Source: Rahnella rivi
GTDB lineage: Bacteria > Pseudomonadota > Gammaproteobacteria > Enterobacterales > Enterobacteriaceae
DNA length: 64,000 bases
Assembly (NCBI RefSeq): GCF_019049655.1
Contig: NZ_JAFMOX010000054.1
Span: 62,001 to 126,000, forward strand
Reading direction: 5' to 3'
Shown here one piece after another: positions 45,010-57,253 of the stretch (positions within the stretch are counted from its first letter, which is position 1; each line of letters opens with the position of its first letter). The translations under genes and the position numbers were made by a program. The notes below the pieces were generated by a model. It saw nothing but the letters and a program-made list of their open reading frames with translations. It ran no database searches and had not been told where the DNA came from.

Positions 45010-47907
45010 ATGCCGTTTACATTGGGTCAACGCTGGATAAGCGATACGGAAAGCGAATTAGGATTAGGAACCGTGGTAGCAGTGGATGTACGCATGGTGA
45101 CTTTGCTTTTCCCCGCCACCGGTGAAAACCGTTTGTATGCCCGAAATGATTCCCCGATCACCCGTGTGATGTTCAATCCCGGTGATACCATCAGTTGCCA
45201 CGAAGGCTGGCAGTTGCAGGTCGAAGAGGTCGTTGAAGACAAAGGTCTGTTGACCTACATCGGCATCCGTCTTGATACAGAAGAAACCGGCGTCGCCATG
45301 CGTGAAGTGCTGCTCGACAGCAAGCTGACCTTCAGCAAACCGCAGGATCGCCTGTTCGCCGGCCAGATCGACCGCATGGATCGTTTCGCCCTGCGCTTTC
45401 GCGCCCGTAAATATCAGCGCGAGCAGTTCCGCCTGGAGTTCGGCGGCCTGCGCGGTATGCGCGCCAGCCTGATCCCGCACCAGTTGCACATCGCTTATGA
45501 AGTCGGTCAGCGTCATGCCCCGCGCGTATTGCTGGCCGATGAAGTGGGTCTGGGTAAAACCATCGAAGCAGGGATGATCATTCATCAGCAACTGCTGTCA
45601 GGCCGCGCCGAACGCGTGCTGATTGTGGTGCCGGAAACCCTGCAACACCAGTGGCTGGTGGAAATGCTGCGCCGCTTCAACCTGCGTTTCTCTCTGTTTG
45701 ATGATGACCGCTACGCCGAATCCGTACATGAGGCGACCAACCCGTTTGAAACTGAACAGCTGGTGATCTGCTCCCTCGATTTCGTGCGCCGCAATAAATC
45801 CCGCCTCGAGCAGCTTTCTGATGCGGCGTGGGACATGCTGGTGGTCGATGAAGCACACCATCTGGTGTGGAGCGAAGACGCGCCAAGCCGCGAATATCAG
45901 GTTATCGAACAACTTTCTCAGCAAATCCCCAGCGTTCTGTTGCTGACCGCTACGCCTGAGCAGCTCGGTCAGGAAAGCCACTTTGCGCGTCTGCGCCTGC
46001 TGGATCCGGATCGTTTCCACGATTACGAAGAATTCATCGAAGAGCAACAGCAGTATCAGCCGGTGGCAGATGCCGTCACGCTGTTACTGAATAAAGAGCC
46101 GCTGACGCCACAAGCCCTGGCGTTGCTGGGTGAAAGTGTCGGCAACGCCGATACCGATGCCCTGCTGGCCGCCGCCAATAAAGGTGATGAAGCCGCCGCC
46201 AAACAGCTGGTTTCCATGCTGATGGACCGCCACGGCACCAGCCGCGTGCTGTTCCGTAACACCCGCCACGGCGTGAAAGGTTTCCCTGAGCGTCATCTGC
46301 AGGCGGTGAAACTGCCGCTGCCGACGCAGTATCAGACCGCCATTAAAGTCTCGGGCATTATGGGCGCGAAGAAATCCGCCGAAGCCCGTGCGCATGACAT
46401 GCTGTACCCGGAGCAGATTTATCAGGAATTCGAAGGCGAGAACGCCACCTGGTGGAACTTTGATCCGCGCGTTGAATGGCTGCTCGGTTATCTGACCGCC
46501 AACCGCGACGAAAAAGTGCTGGTGATCTGCGCCAAAGCGGCCACCGCATTACAGCTGGAGCAGGTACTGCGTGAACGTGAAGCGATCCGCGCCGCCGTGT
46601 TCCATGAAGGTTTGTCGATCATCGAGCGTGACCGCGCTGCCGCCTATTTCGCCTCGCAGGAAGATGGTGCACAGGTTCTGCTGTGTTCTGAAATCGGCTC
46701 CGAAGGCCGTAACTTCCAGTTCGCCAGCAAAATGGTGATGTTCGATCTGCCGTTCAACCCGGATCTGCTGGAACAACGTATTGGCCGTCTGGATCGTATC
46801 GGCCAGCAAAACAATATCGACATTATGGTGCCTTACCTCGAACAGACCGCGCAGTCGGTGCTGGTTCGCTGGTTCCATGAGGGGCTGGACGCGTTCGAAC
46901 ACACCTGCCCGACCGGACGCACCATTTATGACAGCGCCTATGAGCAGTTGATCGCGTTCCTCGCCACGCCGGCTGAACAGGAAGGTCTGGACGACTTTAT
47001 TCTCGAATGCCGCGCGGAACATGATGCGCTGAAAGAGAAGCTGGAAAATGGCCGCGACCGTCTGCTGGAGATGCACTCCAACGGTGGCGAGCGTGCGCAG
47101 CAGCTGGCAAAAGAGATCGGCGAGCAGGATAACGACGTGAATCTGGTTAACTTCGCGCTGAATCTGTTCGATATCGTGGGGATTAATCAGGAAGATCGCA
47201 GTGATAACCTGATCGTTCTGACGCCGTCCGATCACATGCTGGTACCGGATTTCCCAGGTCTGCCGGAGGAGGGTTGTACCGTGACCTTCGATCGTGAGCA
47301 GGCGCTGTCGCGTGAAGATGCACAGTTCATTAGCTGGGAACACCCGATCGTGCGTAACGGTCTGGATCTGATCCTGTCCGGCGATACCGGCAGCTGTGCG
47401 GTGTCTATCCTGAAAAACAAAGCGCTGCCGGTGGGCACCATGCTGGCCGAGCTTATCTACGTGGTCGAGTGTCAGGCGCCTAAGCATCTCCAGCTGACCC
47501 GCTTCCTGCCGCCAACGCCGGTGCGCATGCTGATGGACAGCAAAGGCACCAATTTGGCCGCTCAGGTAGAGTTCGAGAGCTTTAACCGTCAGTTAAATGC
47601 CATCAATCGTCATAATTCCAGCAAACTGGTGAACGCAGTGCAGCAGGATGTGCATAACATGTTGCAGCAGGCCGAACCGCAGATTGCAGAACAGGCGCGT
47701 GCGCTGATTGAAGCGGCTAAGGTAGAAGCCGACGCGCAACTGACGCAGGAACTCGCCCGACTGAAAGCGCTGAAGGAAGTGAACCCGAACATTCGTGATG
47801 ACGAACTGGAATCGGTAGACTCTAACCGTAAGCAAGTGCTGGCGAACCTGAACGATGCCAGCTGGCGTCTGGATGCGATCCGCCTGGTGGTGGTCAGCCA
47901 TCAGTAA
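45010..47907 (+). CDS. rapA: RNA polymerase-associated ATPase RapA (HepA)
   Basis: RapA is a SWI2/SNF2 ATPase that binds RNA polymerase and recycles it after transcription. From ATG 45010 ([20 protein letters not shown]) the product has 965 residues, close to E. coli (968). The Walker A segment is [16 protein letters not shown] near residue 177, followed by the DEAH box [18 protein letters not shown] and the helicase C-domain motif [12 protein letters not shown]. An upstream in-frame start would add 16 residues but lacks family support. It lies 223 bp after polB and just upstream of rluA. Confidence 0.97.
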   Translation: MPFTLGQRWISDTESELGLGTVVAVDVRMVTLLFPATGENRLYARNDSPITRVMFNPGDTISCHEGWQLQVEEVVEDKGLLTYIGIRLDTEETGVAMREVLLDSKLTFSKPQDRLFAGQIDRMDRFALRFRARKYQREQFRLEFGGLRGMRASLIPHQLHIAYEVGQRHAPRVLLADEVGLGKTIEAGMIIHQQLLSGRAERVLIVVPETLQHQWLVEMLRRFNLRFSLFDDDRYAESVHEATNPFETEQLVICSLDFVRRNKSRLEQLSDAAWDMLVVDEAHHLVWSEDAPSREYQVIEQLSQQIPSVLLLTATPEQLGQESHFARLRLLDPDRFHDYEEFIEEQQQYQPVADAVTLLLNKEPLTPQALALLGESVGNADTDALLAAANKGDEAAAKQLVSMLMDRHGTSRVLFRNTRHGVKGFPERHLQAVKLPLPTQYQTAIKVSGIMGAKKSAEARAHDMLYPEQIYQEFEGENATWWNFDPRVEWLLGYLTANRDEKVLVICAKAATALQLEQVLREREAIRAAVFHEGLSIIERDRAAAYFASQEDGAQVLLCSEIGSEGRNFQFASKMVMFDLPFNPDLLEQRIGRLDRIGQQNNIDIMVPYLEQTAQSVLVRWFHEGLDAFEHTCPTGRTIYDSAYEQLIAFLATPAEQEGLDDFILECRAEHDALKEKLENGRDRLLEMHSNGGERAQQLAKEIGEQDNDVNLVNFALNLFDIVGINQEDRSDNLIVLTPSDHMLVPDFPGLPEEGCTVTFDREQALSREDAQFISWEHPIVRNGLDLILSGDTGSCAVSILKNKALPVGTMLAELIYVVECQAPKHLQLTRFLPPTPVRMLMDSKGTNLAAQVEFESFNRQLNAINRHNSSKLVNAVQQDVHNMLQQAEPQIAEQARALIEAAKVEADAQLTQELARLKALKEVNPNIRDDELESVDSNRKQVLANLNDASWRLDAIRLVVVSHQ

Positions 47908-47968
47908 GCCCGACGGGGTGCAGCCGGTCTGCCCCCCTCTTCTAACCCCGACACAGACTGAAACCGCT

Positions 47969-48670
47969 ATGAGCGAACATCAACCGAACATGCCTGTCCC
48001 TTCAAACACCCGGCCGCTGGAAAACTATAATCCGCCGACCGATCCCTGGTTGCAGGTGATTTTTCAGGATGAACACATCATGGTGGTCAATAAGCCAAGC
48101 GGTCTGCTTTCGGTGCCGGGCAAGTTAGCTGAACATCAGGACAGCCTGATGACCCGTATTCAGCAGGCATTTCCTGAGGCGGAATCCGTACATCGTCTGG
48201 ATATGTCGACCAGCGGCGTGATCGTGGTGGCACTGACCAAAGACGCCGAGCGCGAGCTCAAACGCCAGTTCCGCGAACGCGAAACCAAGAAAGTGTATAT
48301 CGCGCGGGTCTGGGGACGGATGGAAGAAGACTACGGCATTATCGATTTACCGCTGATTTGCGATTACCCGAACCGGCCCAAGCAGAAGGTTTGTCATGAG
48401 ACGGGCAAAAAGGCGCTGACGCAATACGAAGTGATGTCGTGGGATGACGATGGCACGACCCGCGTCCGGCTGCGGCCAATCACCGGACGTTCACATCAGT
48501 TACGCGTGCATCTTCTGGCGCTCGGACATCCGATTCTGGGGGATAAGTTTTACGCCCACCCCGCCGCGCTGGCCGCCGTGGATCGCCTGCAACTGCATGC
48601 GCAGGAATTGTCGTTTTACCATCCGGTTACCGATGAGCCGCTGGTGTTTAATTGCGAGCCGGATTTTTAA
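47969..48670 (+). CDS. rluA: 23S rRNA and tRNA pseudouridine synthase RluA
   Basis: RluA makes pseudouridine at 23S rRNA position 746 and tRNA position 32. The catalytic loop HRLDMSTSGVIVVALTK with the essential Asp is present, preceded by MVVNKPSGLLSVPGK and followed by RLRPITGRSHQLRVHLLALG. From ATG 47969 there are 233 residues, about 14 more at the N-terminus than E. coli (219). A longer reading overlapping rapA is possible but unlikely. It follows rapA by 61 bp. Confidence 0.96.
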   Translation: MSEHQPNMPVPSNTRPLENYNPPTDPWLQVIFQDEHIMVVNKPSGLLSVPGKLAEHQDSLMTRIQQAFPEAESVHRLDMSTSGVIVVALTKDAERELKRQFRERETKKVYIARVWGRMEEDYGIIDLPLICDYPNRPKQKVCHETGKKALTQYEVMSWDDDGTTRVRLRPITGRSHQLRVHLLALGHPILGDKFYAHPAALAAVDRLQLHAQELSFYHPVTDEPLVFNCEPDF

Positions 48671-48688
48671 TGCGGCGGCTAAAAACAA

Positions 48689-48714
48689 AAAAGGCGCTGA
48701 ATTCAGCGCCTTTT
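48689..48714. terminator. Bidirectional terminator between rluA and djlA
   Basis: A perfect 26-bp palindrome, AAAAGGCGCTGAA mirrored by TTCAGCGCCTTTT. A-runs before it and T-rich DNA after it serve both convergent genes. Confidence 0.9.
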
Positions 48715-48733
48715 GCTTTTGCATCAACCAGAC

Positions 48734-49555
48734 TTATTTAAAGCCTTTCTCTCGTTTGATGAGGTCATACGCGGCCTGAATCGACTGCGCTTTCTCTTTC
48801 GCCATTTGCATCATTTCCGGCGGTAAGCCTTTTGCCACCAGTTTATCCGGATGGTGCTCACTCATCAGCTTGCGGTAGGCGCGTTTGATAGTGGTCGCAT
48901 CATCAGTCGCATTGACGCCCAACACTTTGCAGGCGTCGGCCAGGGTCGGGCCCTGCTGTGCCTGCTGATAACCGCCGCCATAAGAACGACCGCCCTGCTG
49001 ACCGCCGCCAAACTGCTGGCCGCCTTCCATCATGCGCAGGAACTGATCGAACTGCATCCGTGAGATGCCAAGCCCTTCGGCAATCACATACAGCACTTCG
49101 CGTTCGTTAGGATGCAATGAACCGTCGGCATACGCAGCCTGGATTTGAATTTCCAGAAAAGTCCGTATCAGGTCGAAACGACCAAAACACGCACTGCGTA
49201 ACTCACGCATTTTCTCACGCAGGGGATAGTTTGCCTCTTTCCCGTCGCGGAAGGCGCGCTGCGCGGCTTCACGCTGCTCACCATGCAACTGCATACGATC
49301 CATATAGAGGCTGGCGATCTGGATATCCGCCTCGGTCACCCTGCCTTTTGATTTAGTCAGATTCCCCATCACCTCAAACGTGGTGCGGAAGAAGATGGTT
49401 TGACGCGTCTGTTGATCGGCAAAGTAACCCCGGCGTTTTGCAGCGCGCGCCGTGTCAAACATATGTCCAATCAGCAGACCTGATACGATCCCCCAGAATC
49501 CCGTCCCTGACATATAGCCAAGGATAAGTCCGAGCAGTTTTCCCCAATACTGCAT
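48734..49555 (-). CDS. djlA: Membrane-anchored co-chaperone DjlA
   Basis: DjlA is a type III inner-membrane J-protein that stimulates DnaK and, in E. coli, activates the Rcs envelope-stress system when overproduced. The 273 residues have an N-terminal membrane segment rich in glycine ([20 protein letters not shown]), a central TerB-like helical domain, a Gly/Gln linker ([20 protein letters not shown]) and a C-terminal J domain with HPD at 235-237. It is convergent with rluA and divergent from lptD. Confidence 0.96.
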   Translation of the reverse strand: MQYWGKLLGLILGYMSGTGFWGIVSGLLIGHMFDTARAAKRRGYFADQQTRQTIFFRTTFEVMGNLTKSKGRVTEADIQIASLYMDRMQLHGEQREAAQRAFRDGKEANYPLREKMRELRSACFGRFDLIRTFLEIQIQAAYADGSLHPNEREVLYVIAEGLGISRMQFDQFLRMMEGGQQFGGGQQGGRSYGGGYQQAQQGPTLADACKVLGVNATDDATTIKRAYRKLMSEHHPDKLVAKGLPPEMMQMAKEKAQSIQAAYDLIKREKGFK

Positions 49556-49736
49556 ATACTCCTCAATTCGCCATGCCGTCGCTTAAAAATTGCTTTATCA
49601 TAACCGGCATTTATCGTTGTGCCTAACGGCGGCAACGTAACAGGTGGGATTTAACACTAGCGCAACCATGATGAGTGAGATAGTCTCTGACCGTTTGCCG
49701 GCATGATGCCTCTGATGACGGAACACCATTTTACGT

Positions 49737-52112
49737 ATGAAAAACAGACGTCTGAATACACGCTTACCCACAATGCTGGCCGCCACAATCTGGTCAGCAT
49801 TGTACAGTCACGGCGCAATGGCCGACCTTGCTGCACAATGTATGCTCGGCGTTCCGACCTATGACAAACCTCTGGTACAGGGTGACCCAAACTCACTGCC
49901 TGTCACCATCAATGCCGATAAAGCCACCGGTAACTATCCTGATAGCGCGCTGTTTAGCGGAAACGTTAACGTCGTACAGGGCAACAGCACGCTGGATGCC
50001 GATCAGGTTCAGCTGAACCAAATCGCCAATCCCAATCAGCCCACACCGACCCGTACCGCCACGGCGACCGGCAACGTGCGTTATAACGATAACCAAATCA
50101 AGCTGAACGGGCCGAAAGGTTTCGCCAACCTGACCACCAAAGATACGGATGTTGAGAACGGTGATTACCAGATGGTAGGCCGTCAGGGCCGTGGTGATGC
50201 CGACAAGATGAAGCAGCGTGATAATAACCGCTACACCATCATGGACAACGGCACCTTCACGACCTGTCTGCCCGGCGATAACAGCTGGAGCGTAGTGGGT
50301 TCTGAGGTGATTCAGGACCGTCAGGAAGAAGTGGCTGAAATCTGGAATGCCCGCTTCCACATCGGCCCGGTGCCGGTGTTCTACAGCCCGTATATGCAGT
50401 TGCCTATCGGTGACCGCCGCCGTTCCGGTTTCCTTATCCCGAACGCGAAATACAGCAGCAACAATGGCTTTGGTGTCACGGTTCCTTATTACTGGAACAT
50501 CGCACCAAACTACGATGCCACTATCACGCCAAATTACATGAGTACCCGTGGTCTGCAATTGCAGAACGAATTCCGTTATCTGACCGTTGCCGGTGCAGGT
50601 TTGATGGAGTTTGACTTCCTGGGTAATGACAAGAAAATTGACGATCAGTATGTCGCAGATGAAAACCGCATCAGCGATAAGACGAAGCGCTGGATGTACT
50701 ATTGGGTGCATTCGGGTGTGTATGATCAGGTGTGGCGCTTCAATGTCGATTACACCAAAGTTAGCGATCCTTACTACTTCACCGATTTCGATTCGAAATA
50801 CGGTTCAAGTACAGATGGCTATGCTACCCAAAAATTCAGTGTCGGTTATTTCAACGAAAACTGGAATGCCACCCTGGCCAGCAAGCAGTTCCAGGTGTTC
50901 TCCGATTACGGAAATACCAATGCCTACCGTGCTCAGCCACAGCTTGATGTCAACTATTACCAAAATGACGTTGGCCCGTTCGATCTGCACATTTACGGTC
51001 AGGCAGCCAAATTTACCAGCGTAAACCCGGATAACCCGGAAGCCATTCGTACGCACATTGAGCCAACCATCAGTCTGCCGCTCAGTAACGGTTGGGGAAG
51101 CCTGGATAACGAAGTGAAGCTGATGGCGACCCACTATCAGCAGGACATTTCGGATAACTATTACGAGGCCAATCCGAACACCAAGCTGCGCTCGTCGGTA
51201 AACCGTGTCATGCCTGAGTTTAAAAGCGACGGCAAAATGGTCTTCGACCGTACGATGGACTGGAACAGTGATTACACGCAAACGCTTGAACCGCGCGTGC
51301 AGTATCTGTACATCCCATACCGTAATCAAAGCTCCATTAACACCTATGACTCTACGCTGCTGCAGTCCGACTATACCGGCCTGTTCCGCGATAAGAGCTA
51401 CAGTGGCCTTGACCGCATTGCCTCCGCCAACCAGGTCGCAAGTGGTTTAACAACCCGTATTTATGATGATGGTCTGGTTGAGCGCTTTAATGCGTCCGCC
51501 GGTCAGATTTACTACTTCCAGCCGCCACGTACGGGCGACCAGAACAGCGCACTGGATAAAAATGATGACACCGGCAGCCTGGTTTGGGCGGGTGACACTT
51601 ATTATAAAATCAACAACTTCTGGGGTATTCGTGGCGGTGTGCAGTACGACACGCGTCTGGATTCGCTGGCCGTGGGCGATGCCGTTCTCGAGTACAAAGC
51701 TGATTCAGAAAGAATGATTCAGTTGAGCTACCGTTACGCCAGCCCGGAATATATTCAGGCTACCTTACCTAGCGTGACAAACCCGGGTTATCAGGATGGG
51801 ATTTCTCAGGTCGGTGGTATCGCCAGCTGGCCAATCGCCGATCGCTGGGCGATTGTCGGTGCTTACTATTACGACACCAAAGCACAGCAGCCTGCAGATC
51901 AGTTGATCGGCCTGCAATACAACACCTGCTGCTGGGCCATCAATGTCGGTTACGAACGCAAGATCACCAACTACGACTCCGTTAAGTCTGAAAGTAAGTA
52001 TGACAATAAGATTGGTTTCAACATTGAACTTAGAGGCCTGGGAAGTAATCAAACTCTCGGAACGAAAGAAATGTTGGCCAGTGGCATACTGCCTTATCAA
52101 CGCGCTTTCTAA
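49737..52112 (+). CDS. lptD: LPS-assembly outer-membrane protein LptD
   Basis: LptD is the beta-barrel that, with the lipoprotein LptE, inserts lipopolysaccharide in the outer leaflet. The 791 residues begin with a signal peptide ending GAMA before DLAAQC. An N-terminal jellyroll (OstA-like) domain and a large barrel with alternating aromatic strands follow. The four cysteines used for the interlocking disulfides are present: Cys35, one in [12 protein letters not shown] and the pair in [12 protein letters not shown]. It heads the lptD-surA-pdxA-rsmA-apaGH group. Confidence 0.97.
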   Translation: MKNRRLNTRLPTMLAATIWSALYSHGAMADLAAQCMLGVPTYDKPLVQGDPNSLPVTINADKATGNYPDSALFSGNVNVVQGNSTLDADQVQLNQIANPNQPTPTRTATATGNVRYNDNQIKLNGPKGFANLTTKDTDVENGDYQMVGRQGRGDADKMKQRDNNRYTIMDNGTFTTCLPGDNSWSVVGSEVIQDRQEEVAEIWNARFHIGPVPVFYSPYMQLPIGDRRRSGFLIPNAKYSSNNGFGVTVPYYWNIAPNYDATITPNYMSTRGLQLQNEFRYLTVAGAGLMEFDFLGNDKKIDDQYVADENRISDKTKRWMYYWVHSGVYDQVWRFNVDYTKVSDPYYFTDFDSKYGSSTDGYATQKFSVGYFNENWNATLASKQFQVFSDYGNTNAYRAQPQLDVNYYQNDVGPFDLHIYGQAAKFTSVNPDNPEAIRTHIEPTISLPLSNGWGSLDNEVKLMATHYQQDISDNYYEANPNTKLRSSVNRVMPEFKSDGKMVFDRTMDWNSDYTQTLEPRVQYLYIPYRNQSSINTYDSTLLQSDYTGLFRDKSYSGLDRIASANQVASGLTTRIYDDGLVERFNASAGQIYYFQPPRTGDQNSALDKNDDTGSLVWAGDTYYKINNFWGIRGGVQYDTRLDSLAVGDAVLEYKADSERMIQLSYRYASPEYIQATLPSVTNPGYQDGISQVGGIASWPIADRWAIVGAYYYDTKAQQPADQLIGLQYNTCCWAINVGYERKITNYDSVKSESKYDNKIGFNIELRGLGSNQTLGTKEMLASGILPYQRAF

Positions 52113-52179
52113 GCCAGACGACACGATTAACTCAGTGAACTTGAAACCCGCGCTTGCGGATTAGACAAATGGAAAAAGT

Positions 52180-53475
52180 ATGAAGAACTGGAGAACACTT
52201 CTCCTCGGCGTGACGCTTTGTGCCAGCACTGCGTTTGCAGCCCCTCAGGAAGTTGATAAAGTCGCCGCCGTTGTGAACAACGGCGTCGTGTTACAAAGTG
52301 ATGTCGATGGCTTAATGCAGTCTGTTAAACAGCAGGCAGCCCAGGCTAAACAGCAGTTGCCCGATGATGCAACGTTGCGCCACCAGATCCTCGACCGTCT
52401 GATCATGGATCAGATCCAACTCCAGATGGCGTCGAAGATGGGCATCACACTGACCGATCAGGACGTGGATAAAGCCATCGCCGGTATTGCTCAGCAGAAC
52501 AACATCACCGTCGATCAACTGCGCAGTCGTCTGGCCTATGACGGTCTGAACTTCAGCACCTACCGCGCCCAGATCCGCAAAGAAATGCTGATCAGTGAAG
52601 TCCGTAATGGTGAAGTTCGCCGTCGCGTGACGATCCTGCCTCAGGAAGTGGATCAGCTGTCTAAGCAAGTGGCGGCACAAAATGGCGGCAGTGCTGAATT
52701 TAACCTCAGCCATATCCTGTTGCCATTGCCGGAAAACCCGACGCAGGATCAGGTCGATGCTGCTGAAGAGCAGGCGAAGAAAATTGTTGCAGATCTGAAT
52801 AACGGCGCTGATTTCGGTAAGCTGGCGATCACCTATTCTGCTGACTCACAGGCGCTGAAAGGCGGCAACATGGGTTGGGGCAAATTGCAGGAGCTGCCTT
52901 CGCTGTTTGCTCAGGCGCTGAGCACCGCGCAGAAAGGTCAGATCATCGGCCCAATCCGTTCAGGCGTTGGCTTCCATATTCTGAAAGTGAACGACATCCG
53001 TGGCGATAACAAAACGGTTTCCGTCACCGAAGTTCATGCCCGCCACATCCTGCTGAAACCTTCCGTCGTTATGACGGATGCACAGGCTAAAGCAAAACTG
53101 GAACAGGTTGCTGCAGACATCAAGAGCGGCAAAGCGACCTTTGCTGAGGAAGCAAAACAGATTTCTCAGGATCCGGGTTCTGCGCTTCAGGGCGGGGACT
53201 TAGGCTGGGCTTCTCCGGACATGTACGATCCGGCGTTCCGTGAAGCACTGATTAACCTGAAAAAAGGCCAGATGAGCGCACCGGTACACTCTTCCTTTGG
53301 CTGGCATCTGATCGAATTACTCGATACGCGTCAGGTCGATAAAACCGATGCCGCTCAGAAAGAACGTGCTTACCGCATGCTGTTCAACCGTAAGTTTGCG
53401 GAAGAAGCTCAGACGTGGATGCAGGAACAACGTGCTGAAGCTTATGTAAAAATTATGGATGGTAATGGTAAATAA
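52180..53475 (+). CDS. surA: Periplasmic chaperone and peptidyl-prolyl isomerase SurA
   Basis: SurA escorts outer-membrane proteins through the periplasm to BamA. The 431 residues start with a signal peptide ([18 protein letters not shown]), followed by the N-terminal chaperone region. Two parvulin domains follow, one near 175-275 ([31 protein letters not shown]) and one near 285-385 ([31 protein letters not shown]). The C-terminal helix completes the chaperone core. It lies 67 bp after lptD. Confidence 0.97.
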   Translation: MKNWRTLLLGVTLCASTAFAAPQEVDKVAAVVNNGVVLQSDVDGLMQSVKQQAAQAKQQLPDDATLRHQILDRLIMDQIQLQMASKMGITLTDQDVDKAIAGIAQQNNITVDQLRSRLAYDGLNFSTYRAQIRKEMLISEVRNGEVRRRVTILPQEVDQLSKQVAAQNGGSAEFNLSHILLPLPENPTQDQVDAAEEQAKKIVADLNNGADFGKLAITYSADSQALKGGNMGWGKLQELPSLFAQALSTAQKGQIIGPIRSGVGFHILKVNDIRGDNKTVSVTEVHARHILLKPSVVMTDAQAKAKLEQVAADIKSGKATFAEEAKQISQDPGSALQGGDLGWASPDMYDPAFREALINLKKGQMSAPVHSSFGWHLIELLDTRQVDKTDAAQKERAYRMLFNRKFAEEAQTWMQEQRAEAYVKIMDGNGK

Positions 53476-54487
53476 TACTTCCATGACAAAATCTGTGGTC
53501 ATCACCCCCGGCGAACCCGCCGGGGTTGGGCCGGATCTGGTACTGGCGCTGGCTCAGCAGGCATGGCCTGTTGAGTTAGTGGTGTGTGCCGATCCGGCCC
53601 TGTTGCTTGAACGTGCCGCGACGCTGGGTCTGAACATTCAGTTACGCGATTACGTGCAGGGCCGCCCGGCCCAGCCTCAGGCTGCAGGGACACTCACGGT
53701 TCTGCCGGTAAAAACCGCAACGCCGGTGACGGCGGGCAAGCTGGACGTCGCGAACAGTGCTTACGTCGTGGAAACGCTGGCCAGAGCCTGTGACGGTGCG
53801 ATAAGCGGCGAATTCGCTGCATTGATCACCGGGCCGGTCCAGAAGAGCATCATCAACGATGCGGGTATTCCGTTTATCGGGCATACCGAATTCTTCGCTG
53901 ACCGCAGCCACTGTGAACGTGTAGTGATGATGCTGGCGACCGAAGAATTACGCGTCGCGCTGGCGACAACGCATTTACCGTTACTGGCCGTGCCGGGTGC
54001 CATTACCCGACAAAGTCTGCATGAAGTGATCACCATTCTTCATCATGATCTGAAAACCAAATTTGGCATTGCTGAACCCCAGATTTACGTCTGCGGTCTG
54101 AATCCGCATGCCGGAGAAGGCGGTCATATGGGGCATGAGGAGATCGATACGATCATTCCTGCACTGGATGAACTGCGTCAGCAGGGGATGAATCTGGTGG
54201 GTCCGCTGCCGGCAGATACGCTTTTCCAGCCGAAATATCTGCAACACGCCGATGCTGTTTTATCGATGTATCACGATCAGGGCCTTCCGGTGCTAAAATA
54301 TCAGGGATTCGGTCGCGCTGTGAATATCACGCTTGGCCTGCCCTTTATCCGGACTTCCGTTGATCACGGTACTGCGCTTGAACTTGCCGCTACCGGTACC
54401 GCCGATGCAGGCAGTTTCAGGACAGCAATAAATCTCGCCATTCGTATGGCAATCAATACTTTTGAACCACAACACACTGATAAATAA
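53465..54487 (+). CDS. pdxA: 4-hydroxythreonine-4-phosphate dehydrogenase PdxA
   Basis: PdxA is the NAD-dependent, metal-requiring enzyme that oxidises 4-phosphohydroxy-L-threonine in pyridoxal phosphate synthesis. Motifs include [20 protein letters not shown] at the start, [25 protein letters not shown] and [16 protein letters not shown]. Three in-frame ATGs exist (53459, 53465, 53483); the first two overlap the surA end and the third gives [12 protein letters not shown] chose the middle one because of GGATGG before it, with low certainty about the exact start. Confidence 0.95.
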   Translation: MVNNTSMTKSVVITPGEPAGVGPDLVLALAQQAWPVELVVCADPALLLERAATLGLNIQLRDYVQGRPAQPQAAGTLTVLPVKTATPVTAGKLDVANSAYVVETLARACDGAISGEFAALITGPVQKSIINDAGIPFIGHTEFFADRSHCERVVMMLATEELRVALATTHLPLLAVPGAITRQSLHEVITILHHDLKTKFGIAEPQIYVCGLNPHAGEGGHMGHEEIDTIIPALDELRQQGMNLVGPLPADTLFQPKYLQHADAVLSMYHDQGLPVLKYQGFGRAVNITLGLPFIRTSVDHGTALELAATGTADAGSFRTAINLAIRMAINTFEPQHTDK

Positions 54488-54492
54488 AAACA

Positions 54493-55320
54493 ATGAATAG
54501 TAGAGTCCACCAGGGGCACTTTGCCCGTAAACGTTTCGGCCAAAACTTTTTAACCGATCAATTTGTGATTGATAGCATTGTGTCGGCCATTCATCCGATG
54601 CCGGGACAAGCGGTGGTCGAAATCGGGCCCGGCCTGGCAGCGCTGACGGCGCCCGTCGCCTCGCGTCTGGACAGCATGACCGTTATCGAAATTGACCGCG
54701 ATTTGGCGGCTCGTCTGGAAAGTAATCCTAAGTTTCAGGGCAAATTGCGCGTCATTCAGTCTGATGCGATGAAAATCAATTTCGCCGAGCTTTCCGAAGA
54801 GCTCGGCCAGCCGCTGCGCGTATTCGGCAACCTGCCCTATAATATTTCTACGCCACTGATGTTCCACCTGTTCACCTATACCAACGCCATTAAAGACATG
54901 CACTTCATGTTGCAAAAGGAAGTGGTCAACCGTCTGGTTGCGGGGCCGAACAGCAAAGCGTATGGTCGTTTAACCGTCATGGCGCAGTATTACTGTAACG
55001 TGATCCCGGTTCTGGAAGTTCCACCGGAGTCCTTCACGCCAGCGCCGAAAGTTGATTCCGCCGTGGTGCGTTTGATTCCGCATGACGTTATCCCGTACCC
55101 GGTTTCAGATATCCGCATTCTGAGTCGTCTGACAACAGATGCGTTTAACCAGCGCCGTAAAACGATTCGTAACAGCCTCGGCCACTTGTTCACACCAGAA
55201 CAAATGAGCGCGCTGGGTCTGGATCTGTCAATGCGTGCTGAGAACATTTCAGTCGAACAATTCTGTAAACTGGCTAACTGGTTATCAACCCGACCGAAAA
55301 CCACAGAACCCCAGGAGTAG
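54493..55320 (+). CDS. rsmA: 16S rRNA dimethyladenosine transferase RsmA (KsgA)
   Basis: RsmA dimethylates A1518 and A1519 of 16S rRNA late in 30S assembly; its loss gives kasugamycin resistance in E. coli. The 275 residues include the SAM motif [16 protein letters not shown] near 38-53, [12 protein letters not shown], and the catalytic [15 protein letters not shown] near 113. The C-terminal helical domain contains [16 protein letters not shown]. It begins 5 bp after pdxA. Confidence 0.98.
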   Translation: MNSRVHQGHFARKRFGQNFLTDQFVIDSIVSAIHPMPGQAVVEIGPGLAALTAPVASRLDSMTVIEIDRDLAARLESNPKFQGKLRVIQSDAMKINFAELSEELGQPLRVFGNLPYNISTPLMFHLFTYTNAIKDMHFMLQKEVVNRLVAGPNSKAYGRLTVMAQYYCNVIPVLEVPPESFTPAPKVDSAVVRLIPHDVIPYPVSDIRILSRLTTDAFNQRRKTIRNSLGHLFTPEQMSALGLDLSMRAENISVEQFCKLANWLSTRPKTTEPQE

Positions 55321-55324
55321 CGAT

Positions 55325-55702
55325 ATGCTTAATTCGCCCCGCGTATGTGTTCAGGTGCAAAGTGTCTACATTGAGTCACAGTCGATACCGGAAGATGAGC
55401 GTTTTGTCTTCGCCTACACCATCACCATCCGCAATCTTGGGCGTTTTAACGTACAGCTCCTGCGCCGTTACTGGTTGATCACCAACAGTAACGGCCGCCA
55501 GACCGAAGTACAGGGCGAAGGGGTTATCGGCGAACAGCCGCTGATCCTGCCCGGCAGTGAATTTCACTACACCAGCGGTGCGATCCTCGAAACGCCGCTC
55601 GGTACCATGGAAGGCCATTATGAAATGGTCGCACAAGACGGTGAATCCTTCCGTGTGCCGGTTCCGGTCTTCCGCCTCGCCATCCCTACACTGATAAATT
55701 AA
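55325..55702 (+). CDS. apaG: ApaG/DUF525 protein
   Basis: ApaG is a small beta-sandwich protein (fibronectin-III-like fold) of unclear biochemical role, always near apaH in enterobacteria. From ATG 55325 it has 125 residues, the E. coli length. Family features are [11 protein letters not shown] and the [20 protein letters not shown] segment. It starts 4 bp after rsmA and ends 6 bp before apaH. Confidence 0.95.
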   Translation: MLNSPRVCVQVQSVYIESQSIPEDERFVFAYTITIRNLGRFNVQLLRRYWLITNSNGRQTEVQGEGVIGEQPLILPGSEFHYTSGAILETPLGTMEGHYEMVAQDGESFRVPVPVFRLAIPTLIN

Positions 55703-55708
55703 TCCTTT

Positions 55709-56563
55709 ATGTCGACATACCTTATTGGTGATGTTCACGGTTGCATCGATGAACTCAAGGCGCTATTGGCGCAGGTGGATTTTAATCCGCAAAATGATTG
55801 TCTCTGGCTGACCGGAGATTTGGTTGCCCGTGGCCCGTCCTCGCTCGAGGTGCTGCGTTTTGTCAGTGGTTTGGGCGATGCAGTCCGCATGGTGCTCGGC
55901 AACCACGACTTACATCTGTTAGCGGTTTACGCCGGTATCAGCTTTAACAAACCGAAAGATCGCATCACCCCGCTGCTTGAAGCTGAAGATGCAGATGAGT
56001 TGATCAACTGGCTGCGACGCCAGCCGGTCCTGCAGGTGGATGAAGAGCTGAAGCTGGTGATGGCGCATGCGGGGATTACGCCGCAGTGGGACCTGGAAAC
56101 CGCGCAGATGTGCGCGCGTGAAGTGGAATCCGTGCTGAGAAGTGACACCTATCCGCTGTTTCTCGACGCGATGTATGGCGATATGCCCAACAACTGGCAT
56201 CCCGAGCTGACCGGCCTTGCGCGTCTGCGTTTCAGCACCAATGCGCTGACCCGGATGCGTTACTGCTTCCCTAACGGGCAACTGGATATGATCTGCAAAG
56301 ACACGCCCGATACCGCGCCGAAACCGCTCAAACCCTGGTTTGATATTCCGGGTCCTTTACAGGAAGCGGGTTTCAGCATTGCGTTTGGTCACTGGGCTTC
56401 GCTGGAAGGAAAAGGCGCGCCGGAAGGTATTTATGCGCTGGACACCGGCTGTTGCTGGGGCGGCGATATGACCATGCTGCGCTGGGAAGATAAAACCTAT
56501 TTCACTGAGCCTTCTCACCGGCGCAGTGAAAAGGATCTGGCGCTCGCGCCAAAGGCGCGCTGA
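55709..56563 (+). CDS. apaH: Diadenosine tetraphosphatase ApaH
   Basis: ApaH symmetrically cleaves Ap4A to two ADP and can also remove NpnN caps from RNA. The 284 residues carry the metallophosphatase motifs [10 protein letters not shown] near 7-16, [10 protein letters not shown] near 36 and GNHDLHLL near 64, and [11 protein letters not shown] near the C-terminus. It is the last gene of the group and is followed by a terminator shared with folA. Confidence 0.97.
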   Translation: MSTYLIGDVHGCIDELKALLAQVDFNPQNDCLWLTGDLVARGPSSLEVLRFVSGLGDAVRMVLGNHDLHLLAVYAGISFNKPKDRITPLLEAEDADELINWLRRQPVLQVDEELKLVMAHAGITPQWDLETAQMCAREVESVLRSDTYPLFLDAMYGDMPNNWHPELTGLARLRFSTNALTRMRYCFPNGQLDMICKDTPDTAPKPLKPWFDIPGPLQEAGFSIAFGHWASLEGKGAPEGIYALDTGCCWGGDMTMLRWEDKTYFTEPSHRRSEKDLALAPKAR

Positions 56564-56591
56564 GCAGACATTTTCCCTGTTTCGGAAAGAC

Positions 56592-56617
56592 AAAAGGCAC
56601 CTTCTCAGGTGCCTTTT
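56592..56617. terminator. Bidirectional terminator between apaH and folA
   Basis: AAAAGGCACCT and AGGTGCCTTTT form a perfect 11-bp stem with a TCTC loop; A and T tracts flank both sides. It serves the convergent apaH and folA. Confidence 0.9.
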
Positions 56618-56637
56618 TGCTGACTGCTGCGGCTCAA

Positions 56638-57123
56638 TCAGGCGCGGCGATCAAGGATCTCAAAGCAATAGCCGTGAGAGTTCTGCTCATCCGCATCATG
56701 GAATTCGCTGAACGTACTTTCCCAGTCGTCCGGCTCATAGTCAGGGAAATGGGTATCCCCTTCAACTTCGGCGTCAATGTGGGTCAGATATAAGCGGTTC
56801 GCCTTAGGCAGGAATTGCTCATACACACGACCACCGCCCATGACCATCACTTCTTCCACGCCGGCGGCAGCGGCCAGTGCGGCATCAACAGACGTCACCC
56901 AGGTCACGCCTTCGTGCTCGCCGGGTTTAGAACTGATGACAATATTCAGTCGGCCAGGCAAAGGGCGTCCTATCGACTCAAACGTTTTGCGTCCCATGAT
57001 GACGGGTTTATTGAGCGTATTACGCTTAAACCAGGCCAGATCACCGGGTAAATGCCAAGGCATAGCGTTTTCCATGCCAATAACGCGATCGGTCGCCAGT
57101 GCGGCGATCAGGCTAATAATCAT
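56638..57123 (-). CDS. folA: Dihydrofolate reductase FolA
   Basis: FolA reduces dihydrofolate to tetrahydrofolate with NADPH and is the trimethoprim target. The 161 residues begin [20 protein letters not shown]; there is one extra Ile at the N-terminus compared with E. coli. The active-site stretch is [20 protein letters not shown], with the catalytic Asp, and the NADPH loop is [15 protein letters not shown], followed by [13 protein letters not shown]. At the Met20 loop E. coli has NLPADL, so two residues differ; no resistance is implied. Confidence 0.97.
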   Translation of the reverse strand: MIISLIAALATDRVIGMENAMPWHLPGDLAWFKRNTLNKPVIMGRKTFESIGRPLPGRLNIVISSKPGEHEGVTWVTSVDAALAAAAGVEEVMVMGGGRVYEQFLPKANRLYLTHIDAEVEGDTHFPDYEPDDWESTFSEFHDADEQNSHGYCFEILDRRA

Positions 57124-57253
57124 TGTGAAGCCCTGTGTAGATAAGGAATAAAACCGTGACCCGAAAAAAGAGCTGCCACTATACGGAAAGCCCCATCAGC
57201 CGTCGATAGGGAGACTCGCGCTTTACAAAGATATAAACGCGCGCCGCTCAGAC

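Noticed and set aside
46549-47487. 312-codon open frame antisense to rapA
   Set aside because: Lies wholly inside rapA, no domain or start signal.
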